Source: an uncultured Faecalibacterium sp. (GTDB taxonomy: Bacteria > Bacillota > Clostridia > Oscillospirales > Ruminococcaceae). Taken from it: DNA of 64,000 nucleotides. Positions 22,078-29,829 of this stretch are shown here, piece by piece (positions within the stretch are counted from its first letter, which is position 1; each line of letters starts with the position of its first letter). The notes below the pieces were generated by a model, which worked only from the letters and a program-made list of their open reading frames with translations, was not told the DNA's origin and did no database searches. The translations under genes were made by a program, and so were the position numbers. The stretch covers positions 109,311 to 173,310 of the forward strand of contig CAKTCY010000001.1 of NCBI GenBank assembly GCA_934540955.1, in the 5' to 3' direction.

Positions 22078-23133
22078 ATGGAATTGTATCACCACGGCAT
22101 CAAAGGCCAGAAGTGGGGTGTAAGGCGCTACCAGTATGCTGACGGTACATACACTCCGGCAGGACGGAAACGCTACGGTGTGAGCCAGAACGCCAGCCGA
22201 ATGGAGCGCATGGCATCCACAATGGAGATGCGAGTGAAGGATTGCGTCAACACTGCTCGAACCCAGGTGACTGGGCGGCAGTATGTTGATGGCTATCTGA
22301 AGAAGGGTACAACCTTCTCTCGCATTCAGACTTCCAAAGAGTTTGAGAACTTTGCATTCTACGCTACCTATAAGAAGGCCGACAGTGACAAGTACATGGG
22401 TCTTTTCGGAAAGAATTTGACAACCCGGGCCAATGCTGATGCCAAACAGGCAGAAAGGCAGGCAAATGCTTCTGGTAGCGAAGAAGACATAGCGACTGCC
22501 ACCGCACTTCGCAGTAAGGCTAACAATACAAAGGTCTATCAGCTGAAACTGGAAACGGTCAAGAAGCTGAAGGTGCCCTCTGATGAGAACGCCAGTGATA
22601 TTACGGCTGGACTACTGAAAGAGAATGAGTTTAAACGAAATCTCGAAGCATCTATTGCGGATTCTAAAGAGAAAATGCGCAGACCCACTCAACAACTGCT
22701 TTTCAAACAAGCAGAAAATGCTTTGAAAAAAGACCCCGCTGCACTGACTGCATCCGAAAAAGTGGCTATCTATAAGGCGCTAAACCTTTCTCTGACCAAT
22801 CACAACGCACAGGAAGTGGCGGCACAGAGTCGTTTCTATGCGGAACTGAGCAAGAAAGGTTACAATGCGTTGCTGGATTATAACGACAAGGATTATTCCA
22901 GCTATCATGCAAAGCGCCCGATGATCGTGTTTGATACAGATTCTGTCCGCCTGCAGTCAGTGATGGAGACCAATCCGAAGGTCGTGGACAAGCTGTACAT
23001 GCGTTATAATGCCGAGCGAATCGCAAAGGAAGTTGGAGCGAACACAATCGGCTACGTTTCCAAGCTGGGTAACAAGACGGTTTCGGAGTGTTCCGCTTAC
23101 ATGGAACGTAAAATGAACGATTATCTGAATTAA
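22078..23133 (+). CDS. Tagged protein with possible ADP-ribosyltransferase-like domain
   Basis: A 351-residue protein beginning MELYHHGIKGQKWGVRRYQY. After the tag (5-19), residues 77-84 (GTTFSRIQ) look like the Arg-bearing first strand of an ADP-ribosyltransferase. YATYKK...KYMGLFG, VYQLKLETVKKLKVPSD and KKGYNALLDYNDKDYSSYHA then KRPMIVF (261-285) fit the later strands of phage-borne enzymes of this kind. A clear catalytic Glu was not identified, so this is tentative. The start lies in the recurring TTCAAAATGG word. Confidence 0.5.
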   Translation: MELYHHGIKGQKWGVRRYQYADGTYTPAGRKRYGVSQNASRMERMASTMEMRVKDCVNTARTQVTGRQYVDGYLKKGTTFSRIQTSKEFENFAFYATYKKADSDKYMGLFGKNLTTRANADAKQAERQANASGSEEDIATATALRSKANNTKVYQLKLETVKKLKVPSDENASDITAGLLKENEFKRNLEASIADSKEKMRRPTQQLLFKQAENALKKDPAALTASEKVAIYKALNLSLTNHNAQEVAAQSRFYAELSKKGYNALLDYNDKDYSSYHAKRPMIVFDTDSVRLQSVMETNPKVVDKLYMRYNAERIAKEVGANTIGYVSKLGNKTVSECSAYMERKMNDYLN

Positions 23134-23145
23134 GGAGGATGAGTA

Positions 23146-23451
23146 ATGTGGCAATGGAATGATGGTACCATGGAACTCTACCATTATGGCGTGAAAGGCA
23201 TGCGGTGGGGTGTCCGACGGAATCGGAGTACGACTGGAAAGAAGGGACGGTCTGACACACGTTACGAGCACAGGCCAGCAAGTAAAGAGCAATCATCGAT
23301 ACTTGATCCGGAACTGTTGCGCCAGCAACACAAAAGAAGAATCAAGAGAGTGATCTTTACAATTGCTCTTATTGACGCTATGAATGGTGGAGAAGTAAGT
23401 AAAGAGTTGATAAGAGCAGGCAAGGCTGCTGTTGACAGCGTGTGGCAATAA
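23146..23451 (+). CDS. Short tagged protein
   Basis: A 101-residue protein (MWQWNDGTMELYHYGVKGMR...) with the HxGxKxxxWGVRR tag at residues about 13-25, followed by a basic, low-complexity linker and a hydrophobic-to-amphipathic C-terminus (VIFTIALIDAMNGG). It looks like a tag plus a small cargo or anchor. GGAGG upstream. A terminator-like hairpin follows before the portal gene. Confidence 0.65.
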   Translation: MWQWNDGTMELYHYGVKGMRWGVRRNRSTTGKKGRSDTRYEHRPASKEQSSILDPELLRQQHKRRIKRVIFTIALIDAMNGGEVSKELIRAGKAAVDSVWQ

Positions 23452-23586
23452 AGTGTGTACATTGCAAAGCGGAGTAGGTAGATGTGGCAGTTGTCTGTGA
23501 CCTAGTTTTTAGTGACGAGTCTATTGTGACCCTTCTGAACAAGAACAAAATCGAGATTGAGTTCAGCTAAATTGGTAGAACTCACC

Positions 23587-23626
23587 AAGCGCATTGGCTT
23601 AACGGCTGATGCGCTTTTTCTTTTTG
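23587..23626 (+). terminator. Hairpin with T-run before the portal gene
   Basis: Arms AAGCGCAT (23587-23594) and ATGCGCTT (23609-23616), then TTTCTTTTT. The rest of the 190-base gap holds no gene. Confidence 0.65.
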
Positions 23627-23641
23627 GAGGAAAAATTCAAA

Positions 23642-24862
23642 ATGGAGATGAACATTGGCTCCAGGCTGAAACACGCTTGGAACGCCTTTCTCAACCGGGA
23701 CCCTCCCGGAAGCAGGTATTATGGGGGTGGCTACAGTTACCGCCCCGACCGGATGCGCTTTTCTCGCGGGAGTGAGCGCACTATTATCAACGCCATCTAT
23801 AACCGCATCGCTCTGGATGCAGCATCCATTACGATCAACCACGTAAAGCTCGATGAAAATAATCGGTTTGATTCGATTATTGATTCGGGCCTTAATTATT
23901 GTCTGAATACTGAAGCCAATGCCGACCAGACCGGCCGAGGACTGATTCAGGACATCGTGATGACCTTTCTGGAAGAGGGCGTTGCAGCTGTTGTGCCAGA
24001 GAAAACAAACTTTGACCCGCGCCACAGCAACAGCTACGAAATCTACTCCATGCGCGTTGGTGTGCCTGTGGAGTGGTACCCGAACCATGTGCGCGTGCGG
24101 CTGTTCAATGAGCTGACCGGACAAAAGGAGGAAATCACCTTTCCGAAGAAGATGGTGGCTCTGATTGAAAATCCGTTTTACGCAGTCATGAATGCTCCGA
24201 ACTCCACTATGCAGCAGCTGGTGCGAAAACTCGCTTTGCTGGACGTGGTGGACGAACAGGCTGGCAGCGGAAAGCTGGACATGATCATTCAGCTGCCCTA
24301 TGTCATCAAAAGTCAGGCGCGTCGAGATCAGGCCGAACAGCGCAGAGCTGACATCGAACAGCAACTTTCCGGCTCCAAGTACGGCATTGCCTATACAGAC
24401 GGCACAGAGCGAATCGTGCAGTTGAATCGAAGTCTCGAAAACAACATTCTGAAATCCATCGAATACCTGACGAACATGGTATACAGTCAATTGGGTGTGA
24501 CACAGGAGATCCTGAATGGTACTGCGGACGAGAAAACGATGAACAACTACATGAACCGCATCATTGAGCCTGTCGTGTCGGCAATTGCAGACGAGTTCAA
24601 GCGGAAGTTCCTGACGAAGACTGCCCGGACGCAGGGACAGAGCATCATGTTCTTCCGCGATCCGTTCCGTCTGGCACCGGTGAGCATGATTGCGGAGATG
24701 GCAGATAAATTTACCCGCAACGAGATCATGACCCCGAACGAGTTCAGGCAGGTAATCGGTATGAAGCCATCGAAGGACCCGAAGTCCGACCAGCTTGCAA
24801 ACCGTAACATTGCCTCGGCAGACGAGGGGGATGCCCATGCTGGGCGAAGAAACTTATGCTGA
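23642..24862 (+). CDS. Portal protein
   Basis: A 406-residue phage portal, forming the dodecameric DNA channel at one capsid vertex. Hallmarks are the N-terminal RTIINAIYNRIALDAASI, the middle PNSTMQQLVRKLALLD, and VTQEILNGTADEKTMNNYMN, typical of the HK97/SPP1 portal family. Start ATG 23642 follows GGAGG and lies in a TTCAAAATGG word; upstream in-frame codons are part of the terminator region. Length is normal for the HK97 group. Confidence 0.88.
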   Translation: MEMNIGSRLKHAWNAFLNRDPPGSRYYGGGYSYRPDRMRFSRGSERTIINAIYNRIALDAASITINHVKLDENNRFDSIIDSGLNYCLNTEANADQTGRGLIQDIVMTFLEEGVAAVVPEKTNFDPRHSNSYEIYSMRVGVPVEWYPNHVRVRLFNELTGQKEEITFPKKMVALIENPFYAVMNAPNSTMQQLVRKLALLDVVDEQAGSGKLDMIIQLPYVIKSQARRDQAEQRRADIEQQLSGSKYGIAYTDGTERIVQLNRSLENNILKSIEYLTNMVYSQLGVTQEILNGTADEKTMNNYMNRIIEPVVSAIADEFKRKFLTKTARTQGQSIMFFRDPFRLAPVSMIAEMADKFTRNEIMTPNEFRQVIGMKPSKDPKSDQLANRNIASADEGDAHAGRRNLC

Positions 24863-24915
24863 TGAGCAGGGTTACGACTATGCAGATCAGCAGGAAGGAG
24901 TGTGAAAAATTCAAA

Positions 24916-26721
24916 ATGGCAATCAATTTCGATTATGACTTTTCCGGTTGGGCGACCAAAGCCAACGTGAAGTGCTTTGATGGCCTGACTATTGCGCCGA
25001 ATGCGTTCAAGGACTGCGATGGCAAGGCGGTTCCGGTGGTATGGAACCATGACCACAGCGCACCTGAAAGCGTTTTGGGCCATGCACTGCTGCAGAACCG
25101 CAAGGAAGGCGTGTACGCATACGTCAAGCTGAATGATACGTCCAGTGGTCAGACTGCAAAGGCCTGCGTGGATAACGGCGACATTGATGCAATGTCTATC
25201 TATGCAACCGGCATCCAGAAAGCAGGCCGAACCGTGATGCACGGTATGATCAAGGAACTGAGTCTGGTAATTGCCGGATGCAATCCCGGTGCTCTGATCG
25301 ATGAAGTCGTGAAGCACAGCGCAGATGGCACCGAAACGGACAGTTCCGAAGCCTATATTTACACCGATTCTGGTCTGAGCCTGAAGCATGGGCTGGACCC
25401 GGACGATAACCCGCTGGAGGACGAAACGTTGCAGCATTCGGACGATTCCAGCGAAACCGACAAGGATAAGAAAGGAGAAAGCAAAATGGCTGATGCCAAC
25501 GAGAAGACCGTCAAGGAGGTATTTGATACCCTGACGGAGGAACAGAAGAACGTGGTTTACGCTATCATCGGCTCTGCTCTGGATGAAGGCAAGGGCGGTG
25601 AGAGCGACGACAAGGGTGATGGTGAGGAGGACAATACTATGCACCACTGCTTTGAGAACGACAACAGCGGCACTGTGCTGAAGCACAGCCTGGATGACAT
25701 CAACGGCATTATCGCAACTGCCAGCAAGCACGGCACTCTGCGCGATGCTTTCCTGGATGCAGGCATTACCGGCGATGAGCTGGCCCACAGCATCGAGAAC
25801 ATGGACTACCTGTTCCCGGATGACCACAATCTGGATACGGTGCCCCGCATCGTGGACCGCGACCAGACCTGGGTCGATAAGGTCATGAACAGCGTCCATC
25901 ATGTTCCGTTTGCCCGTGTCAAGGTCCTGTTTGCCGACCTGACCGAGGAGGATGCCCGCGCCAAGGGTTACATCAAGGGCAACTACAAGAAGGAGCAGGT
26001 GTTCAAGCTGCTGAAGCGTTCCACCACTCCGACCACCGTTTACAAGAAGCAACGCTTCGACCGCGATGACATCATCGATATGTCCACCATGGATGTCGTG
26101 GCCTTTACCAAGAAGGAGCAGCGCGGCAAGCTGAACGAGGAGCTCAGTATGGCTTTCCTGATCGGCGATGGCCGTGACGATGCCAGCGACGACAAGATCA
26201 ACGAGCTGAACATCCGTCCCATCTTCAACGATGACGACTTCTACACCATCAAGGTCGTGGTTCAGCCCGGCACCAATGCAAATGAGGATGCCAAGGCCAA
26301 GGCAACCATCAAGTCCATCATCAAGGCCCGTAAGGAGTACAAAGGCTCCGGCTCTCCGACCTTCTACACCACCGATGATGTACTGACTGACATGCTGCTG
26401 CTGGAGGACGGCATCGGCCATCCGCTGTACGCTGACGAGGCTGCTCTGGCCCGGAAGCTGCGCGTGAAGGAGATCGTGACCGTGCCCCGCATGGAAGGCC
26501 GCAAGGGTGCCAAGGGCGGCGACCTGCTGGGCATCGTGGTCAATCTGGCTGACTATACCGTGGGTGCCGATAAGGGCGGCGAGGTCAGCATGTTCGATGA
26601 CTTCAACATCGACTACAACCAGCTGATCTACCTGATCGAGACCCGCTGCTCCGGCGCAATGACCACTCCGTATGGCGCAATGGCCATCGAGATGGATGCT
26701 GCCAACTCTTCCAAGGCCTGA
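24916..26721 (+). CDS. Fused prohead protease and major capsid protein
   Basis: A 601-residue fusion. Residues 1-150 are an S78/U35-type prohead protease: GLTIAPNAF, VVWNHDHSAPESVLGHA with the catalytic His, DIDAMSIYATG with the Ser region, and KELSLVIAGCNPGALIDEV. An acidic, repetitive linker (about 150-270) resembles a scaffolding delta domain. Residues about 290-601 are the HK97-fold capsid. The protease would cut itself and the linker off during maturation. ATG 24916 lies in a TTCAAAATGG word with AAGGAG unusually far upstream. Confidence 0.85.
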   Translation: MAINFDYDFSGWATKANVKCFDGLTIAPNAFKDCDGKAVPVVWNHDHSAPESVLGHALLQNRKEGVYAYVKLNDTSSGQTAKACVDNGDIDAMSIYATGIQKAGRTVMHGMIKELSLVIAGCNPGALIDEVVKHSADGTETDSSEAYIYTDSGLSLKHGLDPDDNPLEDETLQHSDDSSETDKDKKGESKMADANEKTVKEVFDTLTEEQKNVVYAIIGSALDEGKGGESDDKGDGEEDNTMHHCFENDNSGTVLKHSLDDINGIIATASKHGTLRDAFLDAGITGDELAHSIENMDYLFPDDHNLDTVPRIVDRDQTWVDKVMNSVHHVPFARVKVLFADLTEEDARAKGYIKGNYKKEQVFKLLKRSTTPTTVYKKQRFDRDDIIDMSTMDVVAFTKKEQRGKLNEELSMAFLIGDGRDDASDDKINELNIRPIFNDDDFYTIKVVVQPGTNANEDAKAKATIKSIIKARKEYKGSGSPTFYTTDDVLTDMLLLEDGIGHPLYADEAALARKLRVKEIVTVPRMEGRKGAKGGDLLGIVVNLADYTVGADKGGEVSMFDDFNIDYNQLIYLIETRCSGAMTTPYGAMAIEMDAANSSKA

Positions 26722-26738
26722 TAAGGAGGTAAAACGAT

Positions 26739-27014
26739 ATGCTGAACAAGCTCTACGAGCAGGGCAACGACCTGCATGTTGCAAACTACATGGCCTACGG
26801 CAAGACCGCAGACCACAAGCTGTATGCTGACGCGGCTTTCAAGAAGACCGTGACCGAGGCTGAAATCAAGGATGCGTTCCAGAAGGGCCGACTGATCATC
26901 ATCGAGGGTGCAAACTACCTGCTGCCTGTTGCCTTTGGTTCTACCGGCGTTGTGACGGTGACCGCAGGTGAGACTGTGAAGACCCAGGCGTGGGCGGCTT
27001 CCGCAACGGCCTGA
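26739..27014 (+). CDS. Small head protein (decoration or head fibre)
   Basis: A 91-residue protein directly after the capsid gene (AAGGAGG start). The N-terminal half is helical (YEQGNDLHVANYMAYG); the C-terminal half has the strand pattern GRLIIIEGANYLLPVAFG and VVTVTAGETVKTQAWAA seen in small phage head decoration proteins. Exact role is not known. Confidence 0.65.
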   Translation: MLNKLYEQGNDLHVANYMAYGKTADHKLYADAAFKKTVTEAEIKDAFQKGRLIIIEGANYLLPVAFGSTGVVTVTAGETVKTQAWAASATA

Positions 27015-27068
27015 TTTCTTTTACAAATAGAGTTAGAGAAATCTAACTTCAAAATGGAGTGAAATGCT

Positions 27069-27401
27069 ATGAGCAAATGGTTTGGAAAAATCGGTCTGGT
27101 GCAGACAGTTGAAACAGAGCCGAGCATCTTTGAAGAAAAAGTGACCGAGCATGATTGCTATGGCGAGCTTTTGAAGAACACCCGGCGTGTCCAGACTGCC
27201 GACAAAGTAAATGATGATTTGGCCATCGCAAATACTTTGAGCATTCTGGCCGACCCGACTTTGTATAAGCACTTCGACTCCATCAAATATGCAGAGATTA
27301 TGGGTGCTAGATGGAAAGTGACAGAAGTGCAGATCGATTATCCGCGGCTGACACTTACCCTGGGAGGACTGTACAATGGCGGAACACCGACTGGAACTTG
27401 A
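27069..27401 (+). CDS. Head closure protein, DUF7253-like
   Basis: A 110-residue protein (MSKWFGKIGLVQTVETEPSI...). The pattern YGELLKNTRR, SILADPTLYKHFDSIKYAEI and MGARWKVTEVQIDYPRLTLT matches a family in the stopper position of siphophage heads. It overlaps the next gene by 26 bases. The GGAG that starts it is part of a TTCAAAATGG word. Confidence 0.7.
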   Translation: MSKWFGKIGLVQTVETEPSIFEEKVTEHDCYGELLKNTRRVQTADKVNDDLAIANTLSILADPTLYKHFDSIKYAEIMGARWKVTEVQIDYPRLTLTLGGLYNGGTPTGT

Positions 27402-27696
27402 CGCTATTTTGCGCCAAATCGTAAAAGATGCGTGCGGTAAAGAGAATGTGTACTACCAGCCCCCGGCAAATCTGCGAATGAGTTACCCATGTATCTGCTA
27501 TGAAAAATCCAAAATACAGAATGCCGCTGCCGATAACAGAGTTTATTTGCAGCGGATTTTTTATCGGCTGACAGTGATCGATTCACGACCGGATTCCAAA
27601 ATTACGAAAGCACTTATGCAAATGGTTAAGTGCCGCTACGACCGGCCGTACAAGGCTGATAATCTGTACCACGACGTTATAACGATCTATTTCTGA
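27376..27696 (+). CDS. Tail terminator/completion-like protein
   Basis: A 106-residue protein (MAEHRLELDAILRQIVKDAC...) with YYQPPANLRMSYPCICYEKS and a strand-turn-strand (IFYRLTVIDSRPDS), the usual pattern of gpU-like completion proteins. It sits just before the tail tube gene. Assigned by pattern and position. Confidence 0.65.
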   Translation: MAEHRLELDAILRQIVKDACGKENVYYQPPANLRMSYPCICYEKSKIQNAAADNRVYLQRIFYRLTVIDSRPDSKITKALMQMVKCRYDRPYKADNLYHDVITIYF

Positions 27697-27712
27697 AAAG
27701 GAGGAAACTCGA

Positions 27713-28360
27713 ATGGCAAAAATCGAATGGGATAAGACCGGCGAGCGCAAGTACCAGCTGGGTGTTAGCAATGTTGCCCTGTATAAGCAGGATAAGGGCG
27801 CTTACCCCAAGGGTGTGGCTTGGAACGGCATTACTGCAATCAAGGAGAGCCCGGATGGCGCTGATGCTACCGACCTGTGGGCCGATAACATCAAGTACGG
27901 CAGCATCCGTGCAGGCGAGAAGTACAACTTCACCCCGGAGGCCTACTTCTATCCGTCTGAGTTTGGCGAGTGCGATGGCAGCGCAGAAGTTGCCCCTGGC
28001 GTGACCATCAGCCAGCAGAAGCGTAAGCCCTTTGGCCTGACCTGGCAGACTCTCATCGGCAGCGACGAGGACGATGAGCTGGGCTTTACCCTGCATCTGG
28101 TGTGGGGCGCAACTGCATCTCCCTCCGAGCGCAGTCATGAGACCTACAACGACAGCCCGGATGCTGAGACTTTCAGCTGGGACTGCGATACCACTCCTGT
28201 CAAGGTGACCGGCTATAAGCCCACCGCTCACATGGAGCTGGACAGCACCAAGGTACCTCAGGCCAAGATGGAGAAGCTGCTGAACATTCTGTACGGCACT
28301 GCCAACACCACCCCGTATCTGCCGCTGCCGGATGAGGTTATCAAGCTGATGACCACCTGA
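27713..28360 (+). CDS. Major tail tube protein
   Basis: A 215-residue protein of the phi13-like tail tube type: short KIEWDKTGERKYQLGVSNVA start, VAWNGITAIKESPDGADATD, and a C-terminal KVPQAKMEKLLNILYG. Many copies stack to form the tube of the long, non-contractile tail. High Ala/Asp and optimised codons (AAG, CTG, ATC) suit strong expression, as in the capsid gene. GGAGG start. Confidence 0.85.
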   Translation: MAKIEWDKTGERKYQLGVSNVALYKQDKGAYPKGVAWNGITAIKESPDGADATDLWADNIKYGSIRAGEKYNFTPEAYFYPSEFGECDGSAEVAPGVTISQQKRKPFGLTWQTLIGSDEDDELGFTLHLVWGATASPSERSHETYNDSPDAETFSWDCDTTPVKVTGYKPTAHMELDSTKVPQAKMEKLLNILYGTANTTPYLPLPDEVIKLMTT

Positions 28361-28401
28361 TCCATTCAAAATGGAATCAACTTTGTAAAGGAGAAAGAAA
28401 A

Positions 28402-28824
28402 ATGATTACCGAAACTCTGACCTATGTGGACTTTGGCGGTACCGAGCGTACCGAGGACTTCTACTTCAATCTGACTGAGGCGGAAGTGCTGAACCTGTCG
28501 CTTTCCAAGGAGGGCGGCATGGAGGCGTACATCAAGAAGATCGTGAACGCCAAGAGCCAGCTGGAACTGGTTAAGCTGTTCCAGGATGTTCTGCGCGTTT
28601 CCTACGGCAAGAAGAGCGAGGACGGCCGTCGCTTTGAGAAGAGCCCGGAGATCTTTGCGGATTTCGAGGCTACTCAGGCCTATAGCGACTTCTACATGTC
28701 GCTTGTCACCAACACGGAGAAGGCAATTGCCTTTATCAATGGTCTGTGCGATACCAAGCCCACGAAGGCTGAACCCGCACCTCAGATCGCAGGCAATGCT
28801 CCTATCGCACTGCCCAACGGTTAA
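28402..28824 (+). CDS. Tail assembly chaperone (gpG-like)
   Basis: A 140-residue protein between tail tube and tape measure, the fixed position of gpG-type chaperones. It begins MITETLTYVDFGGTERTEDF and has helices typical of the family (EAYIKKIVNAKSQLELVKLF; FYMSLVTNTEKAIAFINGL). I saw no obvious slippery site joining it to the next gene, which starts 28 bases after the stop with its own GGAGG. Confidence 0.75.
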   Translation: MITETLTYVDFGGTERTEDFYFNLTEAEVLNLSLSKEGGMEAYIKKIVNAKSQLELVKLFQDVLRVSYGKKSEDGRRFEKSPEIFADFEATQAYSDFYMSLVTNTEKAIAFINGLCDTKPTKAEPAPQIAGNAPIALPNG

Positions 28825-28852
28825 CATTTAACAGTACAGGGAGGCAGGCAGA

Positions 28853-29440
28853 ATGCTGAAAATCACAATTCCTAAACAGGAATATTGGGATGCACGAACG
28901 CAGGAATTTGTGCAGCTGAACGCTGTTACGCTCCGGTTAGAGCATTCGCTTGTCTCCCTGTCTAAATGGGAAATGAAGTGGCATGTTCCTTTTTTCGGTA
29001 ACGATTCGCTGACAAGGGAACAGATGGTCGATTATGTACGGTGCATGACGGTTACGCAAGGTGTTGAGCCGAGCGTGTACCTTCGGCTGACGGAATCGAA
29101 CATGGCAGCCATTTACAAATATATGGACGAACCGATGACGGCCACCTGGTTTCCGGGTGAGCCAAAACCGTGCGAACCCAGAACGCCGCAGAAAAATAAG
29201 CCTCGCCCTAAGATTAAGGTGAAAGTAAAAGCCTTAACAAGCGAGGCTATTTATGCGCGCATGTTTGCCGCGCACATTCCTTTGGAATGCGAAAAGTGGC
29301 ATCTTAACCGGCTATTCACGTTGATTCGAGTCTGCAACGAGGAACGGAAGCCGCCTAAGAAGATGAGCAAAAGCGAGGCTCTTAGCAGGCAGCGTGCGTT
29401 GAACGAGAAACGCCTGAAGGAATTTGGTACGAGGGGATAA
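28853..29440 (+). CDS. Second tail chaperone-region protein
   Basis: A 195-residue protein (MLKITIPKQEYWDARTQEF...). Strands and helices at the start, then a Pro/Lys-rich linker (PQKNKPRPKIKVKVKALTSE) and a basic helical end (KKMSKSEALSRQRALNEKRL). It replaces the frameshifted T part of the chaperone in phages of this kind. Helper role in tape-measure folding is inferred from position. Confidence 0.65.
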   Translation: MLKITIPKQEYWDARTQEFVQLNAVTLRLEHSLVSLSKWEMKWHVPFFGNDSLTREQMVDYVRCMTVTQGVEPSVYLRLTESNMAAIYKYMDEPMTATWFPGEPKPCEPRTPQKNKPRPKIKVKVKALTSEAIYARMFAAHIPLECEKWHLNRLFTLIRVCNEERKPPKKMSKSEALSRQRALNEKRLKEFGTRG

Positions 29441-29442
29441 CG

Positions 29443-29829
29443 ATGCCGAAAGTGGTGATGTTTCGACAAAAAGGCGATTTCAGGCGAACGAGCGATTTTT
29501 TGAAACGTGTTAACCGATTGAATTTGGATGCAATCCTGAATCAGTATGGGCAGGAAGGTGTGGAAGCACTGCGGGCAGCGACACCAAAGGATACCGGAAC
29601 AACTGCAAATAGCTGGAATTATGCCGTGCATAAGGGAACAGGCTCCATCACCATTACATGGTCGAACTCGAACATTGTGGATGGAGTACCGATTGCTGTG
29701 ATTTTGCAGTATGGTCACGGAACCCGAAATGGTGGGTATGTACAGGGAACAGACTACATCAATCCAGCAATGAAGCCAATTTTTGATAAAATCGCTCAGC
29801 GAGCATGGGAGGAGGTAAAGAGAGGATGA
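29443..29829 (+). CDS. HK97 gp10-like neck/tail completion protein
   Basis: A 128-residue protein with AATPKDTGTTANSWNYAV and the HGTRNGGYVQGTDYINPAMK stretch, the signature of HK97 gp10-type proteins. Usually this gene precedes the tail tube; here it lies between the chaperone region and the tape measure, an unusual order. Its stop overlaps the tape measure start. Confidence 0.75.
   Translation: MPKVVMFRQKGDFRRTSDFLKRVNRLNLDAILNQYGQEGVEALRAATPKDTGTTANSWNYAVHKGTGSITITWSNSNIVDGVPIAVILQYGHGTRNGGYVQGTDYINPAMKPIFDKIAQRAWEEVKRG

Noticed and set aside
23540..23616. D-arm-like sequence (CAGCTAAATTGGTAGAAC) before the portal gene, suggesting a tRNA
   Set aside because: No T arm, no closing acceptor stem; the downstream hairpin with T-run is a terminator.
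24547..26784. A 745-codon - strand open frame opposite portal and capsid genes
   Set aside because: Mirror frame of strongly codon-biased capsid sequence; no ribosome site and no recognisable domains.
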